NCBI GenBank assembly: GCA_036496425.1
Contig: DASXLG010000307.1
Coordinates: forward strand, 1-42,543
Direction: 5' to 3'
DNA: 42,543 bases
Source of the DNA: Terriglobia bacterium
Lineage (GTDB): Bacteria > Acidobacteriota > Terriglobia > 20CM-2-55-15
How positions within the stretch are numbered: position 1 is the stretch's first letter; every line of letters starts with the position of its first letter. Both the position numbers and the translations under genes were made by a program. This document shows, one piece after another, positions 31,873-39,464 of this stretch. The notes below the pieces were generated by a model that searched no databases, was not told the DNA's origin, and saw only the letters and a program-made list of their open reading frames with translations.

Positions 31873-33106
31873 GAAGATCCTCGCGAAGGCGAGCGGCAGG
31901 AAAGAAGTGGCGCCCGGCGAAGTGATCATCGCCAATGTCGATTTGATGGTGATGCATGACCTCAGCGCGAATTTCGTCATGCGTGTTTTCCGGGAAGAGT
32001 TGGATGGCGGGACGATCCTCGATCCCTCCCGGATTGCGATTGTCTTCGACCATAACTTTTCGCCTGCCACCGAAGAGGCCGCGCGGACGTTGCATAAAGT
32101 GCGCCGGTTTGCCGCGGAGCACGGGATCCGGAATCTATTCAATGGCGGCAACGGCAGCCTTCATCATGTGATCATCGAAAACGGTCTGTGGGCGCCGGGA
32201 CAAGTCATCATCGGCTGCGATTCGCACACGCCCGTTTACGGAGCCCTGGGAGTGTTCGCGACCGGTGTCGGGAACAACTCGATGGCGGCGCTTGGATTCC
32301 AGCATGGAAAGGCCTGGTTCAGGATTCCCTCCACGATGCAGGTATTTCTCCACGGCAAGACACGCGGCACCGTGGCGCCCAGGGACGTTGCTCAGTACGT
32401 CGTTGGACATCTTGGAGAAGACAGCGCGATCTACCGGGCGCTGGAATATGCCGGGCCTTACGTCGAGCAGCTCTCGATTGAAGACCGCATGCTGTTCCCG
32501 CTGATGTCGATCGATCTCGGGGCGAAGGCGTCTTTCATTAATCCGGACGAGAAGACTGCTGCGTATGCGCGAGCATTCTCGAAGATCAAAGACTTCGAGA
32601 TGTTCACGAACGACGCGAATGCGAAATACGAGCGAATCGTCGATATTGACGTCTCCCAGCTCGAGCCTCAGGTCGCCTGTCCGCCGACCGTCGGGAATGT
32701 AAAGGGATTGTCGGAAGTCGAAGGCACCCATATCGACCTTGCGGAGATCGGCGGCAGCACGGGAGGCCGCCTCGACGACCTTCGCGTGGCTGCAGGCATA
32801 CTGAAAGGCTGCCGGATCGATCCCGGCGTCCGCCTTCAAGTCGTCCCGGCAAATCGCAGTGTCTATAAAGCGGCGCTTCAGGAAGGATTGATCGAAGCGC
32901 TGCACGATGCGGGGGCCGTTATCTTCCCGCCCAGCGCCGGATCCAATCAGGCGGTCAACATGGGCGCCATGAGCGAAGAGGAAGTGATGATCTCGAATCA
33001 GGCGAGAAATTTTCCGGGCCGCAACGGTCATCCGAAAGCGAAGCATTATCTGGGTTCAGCGCGGACGGTTGCTTCGTCCGCGCTGAACGGAAAGATCAGT
33101 GGTTAA
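31859..33106 (+). CDS. aconitase/LeuC-like protein without the Fe-S cluster cysteines
   Basis: 415 aa from the ATG at 31859, overlapping the previous stop by 14 bases. It follows the large subunit of 3-isopropylmalate dehydratase from end to end: ILAKASGRKEVAPGE, VDLMVMHDLSANFV, GCDSHTPVYGALGVFATGVG, DRMLFPLMSIDLGAKASFI, and NFPGRNGHPKAKHYLGSA. The three cluster cysteines are gone. The motif IGSCTN reads IGGSTG (Cys to Ser), and the PGCSMCL region reads PSAGSNQA (Cys to Ala and Asn). All other landmarks remain, so the fold is kept but a [4Fe-4S] cluster cannot be held in the usual way. No small (LeuD-like) subunit gene is nearby. Last gene of the operon; converges with the sugar dehydrogenase gene. 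Confidence 0.88.
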   Translation: MNVIEKILAKASGRKEVAPGEVIIANVDLMVMHDLSANFVMRVFREELDGGTILDPSRIAIVFDHNFSPATEEAARTLHKVRRFAAEHGIRNLFNGGNGSLHHVIIENGLWAPGQVIIGCDSHTPVYGALGVFATGVGNNSMAALGFQHGKAWFRIPSTMQVFLHGKTRGTVAPRDVAQYVVGHLGEDSAIYRALEYAGPYVEQLSIEDRMLFPLMSIDLGAKASFINPDEKTAAYARAFSKIKDFEMFTNDANAKYERIVDIDVSQLEPQVACPPTVGNVKGLSEVEGTHIDLAEIGGSTGGRLDDLRVAAGILKGCRIDPGVRLQVVPANRSVYKAALQEGLIEALHDAGAVIFPPSAGSNQAVNMGAMSEEEVMISNQARNFPGRNGHPKAKHYLGSARTVASSALNGKISG

Positions 33107-34359
33107 CCTTTATACCGAATCCGCCAGATACGGTTTCCGCCGTCGTCCGAAACCAGCACGGAACCGTCGGGCGTAACCGTCACGCCTACCGGCCGGCCCC
33201 ATTTGTCGTTCTTCTGCGGATCGACGACAAAGCCCGTCAGAAAGTCTTCGACGGCGCCAGGCTTGCCGTTCTGGAACGGAATAAAAATCACCTTCGCTCC
33301 ATTTGTCGTCGAGCGATTCCATGATCCGTGAAGTGCAACGAACAGGCCGTTTCTGTAGTGCTGCGGGAATTGCGAGCCGGTGTAGAAGGCAATGCCAAGC
33401 GGAGCAGAATGCGCGGGAATCAGTACATCGGGAACGATCGCACGTTTGACGAGATCGGGTTCCTTCTGTGGGACGCGAGAATCGACGTGGCCTCCGATAT
33501 AGGAGTACGGCCAACCATAGAAGCCGCCGTCTTTAACCGACGTCGTGTATTCGGGCGGCGTATCGTCACCAAGGTTGTCCCTCTCATTGACTGCGGTCCA
33601 GACCGTATTGGTTCCCGGCTGCAAAGCCAGACCCACCGGGTTACGCAGTCCGGAGGCGAAGACGCGGAAGCCGGTTCCATCAGGATTGTATTCCTGAATC
33701 ATCGCCCGGTGTTCGTTGCCGGTGCCTTGCTCGTCGATGTTGTTTAACGATCCGACGGAAACATAAAGTTTCTTGCCGTCGCGGCTGAAGAGGACGTTCC
33801 GCGTCGAGTGATTACCGAATCCTGAGAGGTCGGCGAGCTTCTCGGGCGGTCCTGAAGCCTTCGTGTCGCCCGTCTTGTACTTATAGCGCACAAGGCTATT
33901 CGTGTTTCCGACATACAGATACCCTTCATGGAAAGCCAACCCGAAGGGCTGAGTCATCTCGCCATTGCTTGCGGCCGGAGCCGCGCCGCGGCCCTGTCCG
34001 CCGCGCCCTCTCTGGGGCGGGGTGCCCTGCTCGAAGGTGAAACGTTGATCGGGAAGTCCGTTCTTGGTCGACGAGCGCAAAATCACGACCGCATTTTGAG
34101 AGGGTTCGGAGACGAAAAGATCGCCGTTAGGCGCATAAACCATCATGCGGGCATTCGGAACATTATCGGCAAAGAGCTCCACTGTAAACGCTGCCGGAAC
34201 TTTAGGCATCGCATTGTCGGGTCTGGGAACGACGCTGCCTGGATTCGGTTTGGCAGCCATCACGGGCGGTACCGGCGGCACATTCTGCTGAGCGGCAATG
34301 ACCGCGGAGAGACTGGCAACTCCGAGGCAAAGAAGAATCAGGATTCGGGATCTTTTCAT
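33103..34359 (-). CDS. PQQ-dependent sugar (sorbosone-type) dehydrogenase
   Basis: 418 aa from the ATG at 34359, with GGAG six bases upstream and a signal peptide (KRSRILILLCLGVASLSAVIAAQQ). The six-bladed soluble glucose/sorbosone dehydrogenase pattern is clear: APNGDLFVSEPSQNAVVILR, QPFGLAFHEGYLYVGNTN, GLRNPVGLALQPGTNTVW, GFYGWPYSYIGG and the last blade PVGVTVTPDGSVLVSDDGGNR. These enzymes oxidise sugars in the periplasm using PQQ or related quinones; some members have other roles. Whether this one binds PQQ cannot be told. The 3' end overlaps the aconitase-like gene by four bases. Confidence 0.9.
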   Translation of the reverse strand: MKRSRILILLCLGVASLSAVIAAQQNVPPVPPVMAAKPNPGSVVPRPDNAMPKVPAAFTVELFADNVPNARMMVYAPNGDLFVSEPSQNAVVILRSSTKNGLPDQRFTFEQGTPPQRGRGGQGRGAAPAASNGEMTQPFGLAFHEGYLYVGNTNSLVRYKYKTGDTKASGPPEKLADLSGFGNHSTRNVLFSRDGKKLYVSVGSLNNIDEQGTGNEHRAMIQEYNPDGTGFRVFASGLRNPVGLALQPGTNTVWTAVNERDNLGDDTPPEYTTSVKDGGFYGWPYSYIGGHVDSRVPQKEPDLVKRAIVPDVLIPAHSAPLGIAFYTGSQFPQHYRNGLFVALHGSWNRSTTNGAKVIFIPFQNGKPGAVEDFLTGFVVDPQKNDKWGRPVGVTVTPDGSVLVSDDGGNRIWRIRYKG

Positions 34360-34430
34360 TTGAACTCCACGCAGAGTTTTAGAACGGTAGGTATCGTAGC
34401 GTACCGGCGGCGCGGGAGGAAAGTGCATAT

Positions 34431-34453
34431 AAAAAGGCCCGCCTTTGCGGGCC
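34431..34453 (-). terminator. rho-independent terminator (minus strand)
   Basis: GGCCCGC (34436-34442) pairs with GCGGGCC (34447-34453) over a CTTT loop. Read on the minus strand the stem is followed by TTTTTATATG, a good T tract. It would end transcripts coming from the importer operon before the sugar dehydrogenase gene. Confidence 0.8.
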
Positions 34454-34555
34454 TCTTATCAGTACGAGTTTAAACAGTGTTCCTTTATTGGCTAAATTAC
34501 CTCCTGCGAGGCATGGTCTAGCACCCCTCGATCCAAATTTGCTGTGAGGTGTTTA

Positions 34556-34760
34556 ATTCCCCTCCTTTTCAAGGAGGGGAATTCGCGATATCAAAAGAAA
34601 ACGGCGCGAAGCGACCTTATTCATAGCGAACGGGGTGGTTAAGATCGAATCGCGAAGCGCACCTTATTTTGTTGAACTTACTAACCGCCCCGTCTGCGCC
34701 TCAGAGGAACGGGCCTATCAATTGATGGCGCAGCCACCCCGCCTTGGAAAGGCGGGGAAT
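34556..34760. repeat. dispersed palindromic element, copy 2 (about 205 bp)
   Basis: Terminal palindromes CCCCTCCTTTTCAAGGAGGGG (left) and CCCCGCCTTGGAAAGGCGGG (right) flank an imperfect inverted pair of inner blocks: AACGGGGTGGTTA at ~34632 and TAACCGCCCCGTCTGCGC at ~34681. The core GCGCACCTTATTTTGTTG lies between. It is in the same orientation as copy 1. It occupies most of the 430-base gap 34430-34858, which otherwise holds the terminator at 34431 and no gene. Confidence 0.88.
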
Positions 34761-34858
34761 ATCGCTGACTCCAGCTGATTGTTTTTCGATAGCGATTCCC
34801 GCTTACCAGAACGTCGTACACTCCACTTCATGGATGTTTTCCACGATTCGATCCGCCG

Positions 34859-35614
34859 TCACGTTTGCATTCCCCACTTTCGGACTGTGGCGTTTTCGAT
34901 GGTCTTGAAAATCAGGTTCTCCACAATCAACCCCAGCAGAATGACGGTCAGCAACCCCGCGAACACGTTGGCGATCAAGAGTTGATTCTTGTTTTCGAAA
35001 ATGTACCAGCCAAGGCCTCCCGACCCCGAACTCACTCCGAAAACCAGCTCCGCTGCAATCAGGGTTCTCCAGGCGAAGGCCCAGCCGACCTTCATGCCTG
35101 TCAGAATGTTCGGGAATGCCGCGGGAACGAGAATCCGTGTGATGTAGCCCGCTTTGGAGAGGCCATAGTTCTGGCCGACCATTCTCAGCGTCGCGCTGAC
35201 TCCGCGGAATCCCGCGTAGGTGTTGAGCGCAGCGGACCACAGCACCGCATGAATCAAAACAAAGATGATGCTGTTATCGCCGAGTCCGAACCAGATCAGC
35301 GCGATAGGCAGCAAGGCAATCGACGGCAGGGGATTGAACATCGAGGTGAGAATCTCGAGCAAGTCCGATCCGATCCGGCTGGCGCTTGCAAACGCCGTCA
35401 GTACGCCGGCCAACAGCAACCCTGCAAGATATCCTTTCAGGAGAAGTGTCAGAGTAAATGAGACGGCTCTGGGAAGCTGACCGGAAACGATCGAGGAAGC
35501 CAGGGCGCGGACGGTCTGGACGAATGTGGGCAGCAGCAGCGGGTTGGAAAGCCACCTTGCATATCCTTCCCAGACAACAGCAAGGGCCATAAGCACGATG
35601 AGTTTTCTAAGCAT
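34859..35614 (-). CDS. ABC importer permease, SsuC/TauC type
   Basis: 251 aa from the ATG at 35614, overlapping the ATPase gene end by eight bases. About six helices are visible, including KLIVLMALAVVWEGYARWL and ILLGLIVENLIFKTIE. The cytoplasmic coupling loop is MVGQNYGLSKAGYITRILVPAAFPNILTGMKVGWAFAWRTLIAAEL, with the EAA-type motif of BPD_transp_1. It forms an importer with the two preceding genes. Ligand unknown: sulfonates, taurine, pyrimidine precursors and aromatic acids are all handled by this family. Confidence 0.93.
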   Translation of the reverse strand: MLRKLIVLMALAVVWEGYARWLSNPLLLPTFVQTVRALASSIVSGQLPRAVSFTLTLLLKGYLAGLLLAGVLTAFASASRIGSDLLEILTSMFNPLPSIALLPIALIWFGLGDNSIIFVLIHAVLWSAALNTYAGFRGVSATLRMVGQNYGLSKAGYITRILVPAAFPNILTGMKVGWAFAWRTLIAAELVFGVSSGSGGLGWYIFENKNQLLIANVFAGLLTVILLGLIVENLIFKTIENATVRKWGMQT

Positions 35615-36350
35615 GCATCGCGCCTCCGGGCGCGGTTGCATCGAACAGCATTTCGTGAACGTGCGCGGCCTCGAGGTTTACATTTTCGAGCTCGGCTTTG
35701 ACGCGGCCGGGTTGTGCGCTCAACAGGAGAATCCGCGTGCCGAGCCGGATCGCTTCGGGAATGGAGTGCGTGACAAAGATAACGGTGAAGCCGGACTCGG
35801 CGCAGAGCTGGAGCAGCTCCTCCTGCATTTTCGTGCGCGTCAGCGCGTCGAGTGCCGCGAAAGGCTCGTCCATCAGAAGGATTTGCGGGTTCATCGCCAT
35901 CGCTCTTGCAATCGCCACCCGCTGTTTCATGCCGCCCGATAAGGTGTGTGGATAATTTTCTGCGAATTTAACGAGGCCGACTTTCTCGATGAACGTATCC
36001 GCTCTCGCGCGAGCGCCGGTTCGGTGCAGTTTGCCGCTCGCCGTCAGGGCGAAGACGATGTTTTCCCGAACGGTCTTCCACGGTAGCAGTTGATCCATTT
36101 CTTGAAAGACGAAGATGCGGTCGGGACCGGGATTCTGAATGAGCTTGCCGTCCAGCAGGATTGTTCCTGCGGCGGGCTGAATATATCCGCCGATCGCGCG
36201 TAGAATCGTGGACTTTCCACATCCGGAGGGTCCGAGAATGACATATCGATCTGAGCGGGAAACTTGAAAGCTGACGCTTTCTACAGCTGTGAGGGACTGC
36301 TTGCCGTTGCCGTACTGCAACGTTACGTCGTCCACTTCGAGGAGATGCAT
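35607..36350 (-). CDS. ABC importer ATPase, SsuB/TauB type
   Basis: 247 aa. Walker A GPSGCGKST, Q-loop FQEMDQLLPW, signature LSGGMKQRVAIARAMA, Walker B ILLMDEPFAALD and H-loop FVTHSIPEA are intact, and the length is normal for nitrate/taurine/sulfonate transporters. Its ATG overlaps the TGA of the binding-protein gene (TGATG), so the operon order is binding protein, ATPase, permease. Confidence 0.95.
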   Translation of the reverse strand: MHLLEVDDVTLQYGNGKQSLTAVESVSFQVSRSDRYVILGPSGCGKSTILRAIGGYIQPAAGTILLDGKLIQNPGPDRIFVFQEMDQLLPWKTVRENIVFALTASGKLHRTGARARADTFIEKVGLVKFAENYPHTLSGGMKQRVAIARAMAMNPQILLMDEPFAALDALTRTKMQEELLQLCAESGFTVIFVTHSIPEAIRLGTRILLLSAQPGRVKAELENVNLEAAHVHEMLFDATAPGGAMHA

Positions 36351-37423
36351 CAGCTTCCCGGGTTGCTCTGAATCTCCGGGAAGAATAAATCCTTCCAGGA
36401 GCCGGGACGCGTGTTGATCGAACCAATGTCATGCATGAAGGTGGCGTACTTCATGATGTTTTCGGGAGCGGTCGTGAATTTCACGCTCGGGTCGTTAAGG
36501 ACGTCGAGGATTTCCTGCCGGGAGAACCCGATTTCGCCCGTCGCTTGAAGGAGGATGTCCGCCGCGCTTCCTTTGTCGCTGACGATGAGGCTGATGGCCT
36601 GTTGCAACGCCTTCAAGACGGCTGCATACATTTTCGGATTGTGATCTCGAAAAGCCGACGTGGTGGAAAGCATCGTAAAGGTTGTGGAGCCGCCCATGAC
36701 ATCATCCGATGTCATGACGGTGTGAATGTGCGGGTCTTTCCTCTCGCGTTGATGGAACGGCGGCGAAGTGAAGTGCGCGTCGACGGTGCCCGACCCAGCC
36801 AGCAGCGCGACGACGCCGTCCGGATGCGACATCGTAATGGTAAACCTGTCGAAGTGCGACACGTCGCCGGCGCCGAATTTCTGCCGCGCGTACATCTGCA
36901 TGACGATGGACGGAATCGACACCTTTACGGCGGTCACTGCAATTTTGTCCCGATCTGTGAAGTCTTCCAGTTTCTGTAAGTGGTCGGATCTGGCATTGAG
37001 ATACATCGGCAGCGATGACATCGCCGCCGCGCCCAGGACCTTTGCCGAATCGCGCGTTCTGTCCCAGAGGATAAGAAAGGCGGGAGGGCCCGCGGCAATG
37101 AAGTCCACGGAGCCGGAAAGCAGGGCGTCGTTCATGGCGGATGGACCGCCGAGGTCGATCCATTTCACATGCATGTTTGGTATGCCGGCGCTCCGAGCCT
37201 GTTCTTCAACGAGGTGATTCCGTTCCATGACAAGAAGCGGAAGAAACCCGACCCCGCCGGCCCCGCGTGGGATGCGAACTTCTGTGACTTCGCTTCCAGG
37301 AGGAGTTGCAGGCTTGCTGCACGCCGCGAGCAGAAAGAAGAAAGCTACAGCCGCGGAGCGGCGAAAGAGCTTAGCCACGGCTTGCACAGCGGAGATTGAG
37401 CGGTGTGTTTGACGGACTGGCAT
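36350..37423 (-). CDS. NMT1-like ABC transporter substrate-binding lipoprotein
   Basis: 357 aa from the ATG at 37423. A lipoprotein signal with lipobox LAAC (AVAFFFLLAACSKPATP) lies ~25 residues in. The mature domain has the NMT1/SsuA pattern: RIPRGAGGVGFLPLLVMER, WIDLGGPSAMNDALLSGSVDFIAAGPPAF, and HFTSPPFHQRE in the lid. Its start codon lies against the terminal palindrome of element copy 3, whose AAGGAGGGG provides a Shine-Dalgarno-like run right before the ATG. In-frame GTG codons further inside are alternative starts. First gene of the importer operon. Confidence 0.85.
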   Translation of the reverse strand: MPVRQTHRSISAVQAVAKLFRRSAAVAFFFLLAACSKPATPPGSEVTEVRIPRGAGGVGFLPLLVMERNHLVEEQARSAGIPNMHVKWIDLGGPSAMNDALLSGSVDFIAAGPPAFLILWDRTRDSAKVLGAAAMSSLPMYLNARSDHLQKLEDFTDRDKIAVTAVKVSIPSIVMQMYARQKFGAGDVSHFDRFTITMSHPDGVVALLAGSGTVDAHFTSPPFHQRERKDPHIHTVMTSDDVMGGSTTFTMLSTTSAFRDHNPKMYAAVLKALQQAISLIVSDKGSAADILLQATGEIGFSRQEILDVLNDPSVKFTTAPENIMKYATFMHDIGSINTRPGSWKDLFFPEIQSNPGS

Positions 37424-37660
37424 TCCCCTCCTTTTCAAGGAGGGGTGGCTGCGCCATCAATGAAATGGTCCCGTTCCTTCGCGGCGCAGACGGGCGCGAA
37501 GCGCGAGCCCGATAAGGCCGAAGCATTAAAGTGGTTAGTAAATTCAACAAAATATGGTGCGCTTCGCGATTCCTGGATAACCACCCCGTCCGCGCGGCTA
37601 ACGATGCTGCGCAACATTTTTTGAATCGCGCGGCCACCCCTCCTTGAAAAGGAGGGGAAT
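37422..37660. repeat. dispersed palindromic element, copy 3 (about 239 bp), inverted
   Basis: The ends CCCCTCCTTTTCAAGGAGGGG and CCCCTCCTTGAAAAGGAGGGG are inverted copies. The interior contains GGCGCAGACGGGCGCG, GTTAGTAAATTCAACAAAATATGGTGCGC (the core in reverse orientation to copies 1 and 2) and GATAACCACCCCGTCCGCG. It fills the gap 37439-37708 between the importer operon and the MmgE/PrpD gene; both are on the minus strand, and I see no other signal there. Confidence 0.88.
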
Positions 37661-37708
37661 GTCGCTCGATTTCCGTATTGGGAAACAGCCCAGAAGGCCG
37701 GGCGAACA

Positions 37709-39043
37709 TCATGGCGTTGTCGCCCTGATGACATCGTTGACGTCCGCGAGTTGATCGAAGCGCCAGCAGAGATCGATCAGTCGGTCTACCTGTGCTCCGG
37801 AAAGGCGGGGAAGCGCCTGATCCCGGAACTTTTCTTCAAGTTGCCGGTCGCTCAGTGGACGCCGCAGATTACCCAGAGATTGTTCAACAAAGCGGGTGAT
37901 CGTGCGGCCGTCCGTCAGATCGACCTCGATGTGTGATTGGTCTTCAGTAATCGAAGCGTCCCCAGTGGGACTAACCTTTTCGCGGACGTTTCTGATCGAC
38001 GGATCATTCACAGCCGCGTCGGTAAATTCCTGCAAACCTCCCTTACCCCGAACCAGGCCGATCGCCGCGGCATGATAGATCGAGTATTTGCTGTCGAGCC
38101 CTCGCATAATCTCCCGCTTATTGCAGAGATCCAGCACCAGCGGCGCGACCCGGACACGAACCGCTTTGATGGCATCCGGTTCCGGGCGGTAATCGCGATG
38201 CAGATCGATACAGCCGTCGATCGTGGGTTGCACGACGATACCGCATGGATAGGGCTTGTAGGTGTTGTAACGGATCTGGAAGTCTTCGCCAAGCCCGGCT
38301 GTAATTTTCGAGAGGTCGTAATCGGAGGCCAGAACCGCCGCAAAACCGCGCGGGCTTTCTATAGCGTATTCACCGGCCGTGAAGTTTTCCTTCGCCATGA
38401 TGGCGGCAAAGTAGCCGTTGCGCGCAGCGTGGCCGGCATGAAACGACTTGGCCATCGATCCGAACATCTCTCGAATACCGGAAGCCTGGGTTGCCGCGAG
38501 ACCCATTGCCCATATCATTTGCTGCGTTGAAAGGCCGATCAGCTTTCCGATCGCGGCCGCGGCGCCGAATACTCCGGCAGTTGCTGTAATGTGCCAGCCG
38601 GCATTGTAGTGCGCGGGATACACGGCATTGCCGATCCGCGACTCGGTTTCGAAACCTACCAGAAAGGCGTGCAAAAAGTCCTGCCCGCTGATGGGCTTGG
38701 TGCTTGCATATGCAAACAACGCGGATGCTACCGGAGGCGTCGGATGGATATAGTTCATCGGAGTCGTGTCGTCGTATTCAAACACGTGGCCGCTGATGCC
38801 GTTGATCACAGCCGCATATAGAGGATCGAATCGCTCGGCTCGTGCCAGCAGCGCTGCAGTGCGCTCGCCGGAGAAAGGCGAGAGCGCGCGTATCGCAATG
38901 TCGACCGCCGGTTCGCGGCTGCCTCCGACGGCACAGCCGACGAAGTTCAGGAGGGAGCGCCTGGCTTCGTGTATAACGTCGTTGGGAATCTGTTCGTACC
39001 GGCTCGACACGACGTAGGACGAGAGTGTTTTGGTTTGGGACAT
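37709..39043 (-). CDS. MmgE/PrpD family protein
   Basis: 444 aa, full length for the family (2-methylcitrate dehydratase, cis-aconitate decarboxylase and relatives, iron-free). Recognised by EARRSLLNFVGCAVGGS, the active-site-region block NGISGHVFEYDDTTPMNYIHPTPPV, the GFETESRIGNAVYP segment and the lid AGLGEDFQIRYNTYKPYPCG. It would act on a tricarboxylic or dicarboxylic acid by dehydration or decarboxylation. It is divergent from the CMD-like gene at 39087 across 43 bases, so both probably share a control region. Confidence 0.93.
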   Translation of the reverse strand: MSQTKTLSSYVVSSRYEQIPNDVIHEARRSLLNFVGCAVGGSREPAVDIAIRALSPFSGERTAALLARAERFDPLYAAVINGISGHVFEYDDTTPMNYIHPTPPVASALFAYASTKPISGQDFLHAFLVGFETESRIGNAVYPAHYNAGWHITATAGVFGAAAAIGKLIGLSTQQMIWAMGLAATQASGIREMFGSMAKSFHAGHAARNGYFAAIMAKENFTAGEYAIESPRGFAAVLASDYDLSKITAGLGEDFQIRYNTYKPYPCGIVVQPTIDGCIDLHRDYRPEPDAIKAVRVRVAPLVLDLCNKREIMRGLDSKYSIYHAAAIGLVRGKGGLQEFTDAAVNDPSIRNVREKVSPTGDASITEDQSHIEVDLTDGRTITRFVEQSLGNLRRPLSDRQLEEKFRDQALPRLSGAQVDRLIDLCWRFDQLADVNDVIRATTP

Positions 39044-39086
39044 CGCGGATGATTGTACACTTCCCCATTCATGAAAGGAGCTGTCT

Positions 39087-39464
39087 GTGGATAAGGAAAT
39101 GTTTGAAAAGGGCCTGGCGATCAGGCGTCAGGTTCTCGGAGCCGATTTTGTCGATAATGCGTTTGCAACGGCGGATGATTTCAATCGTCCGTTGCAGGAA
39201 TTGGTCACGCAATACTGCTGGGGTGAGGTCTGGGGCCGGCCCGGGCTGGATAAGAAGACCAGGAGTCTGTTGAATCTCGCAATGCTGTCCGCTTTGAACC
39301 GCCCGCATGAGATTAAGGTTCACGTGAAAGGCGCGCTGGCGAACGGGCTGTCCAAAAATGAAATCATGGAGGTATTTCTCCAGGTCGCGATCTATTGTGG
39401 CGTGCCCGCTGCAGTAGACAGCTTCCGGATTGCGAGGGAAGTGTTCAAGGAGTTGGAGAAATGA
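39087..39464 (+). CDS. carboxymuconolactone decarboxylase-like protein
   Basis: 125 aa, starting at GTG (39087) with AAAGGAG six bases upstream. All-helical CMD fold: FEKGLAIRRQVLGADFV, then VTQYCWGEVWGRPGLDKKTRSLLNLAMLSAL, PHEIKVHVKGALANGLSKNEI and the final VAIYCGVPAAVDSF. There is no CxxC pair, so it resembles the PcaC (gamma-carboxymuconolactone decarboxylase) branch rather than AhpD. It overlaps the next gene by four bases (ATGA), which suggests linked steps in one pathway. Confidence 0.92.
   Translation: MDKEMFEKGLAIRRQVLGADFVDNAFATADDFNRPLQELVTQYCWGEVWGRPGLDKKTRSLLNLAMLSALNRPHEIKVHVKGALANGLSKNEIMEVFLQVAIYCGVPAAVDSFRIAREVFKELEK

Noticed and set aside
31872-32200. Frameshifted remainder of the half-length M24 protein
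   Set aside because: The sequence after its stop is fully used by the aconitase-like frame; no pita-bread C-terminal motifs appear in other frames, so the gene is short by design or old truncation.
32700-33106. Fused LeuD-type small subunit at the end of the aconitase-like gene
   Set aside because: The protein ends where LeuC proteins normally end; no swivel-domain sequence follows.
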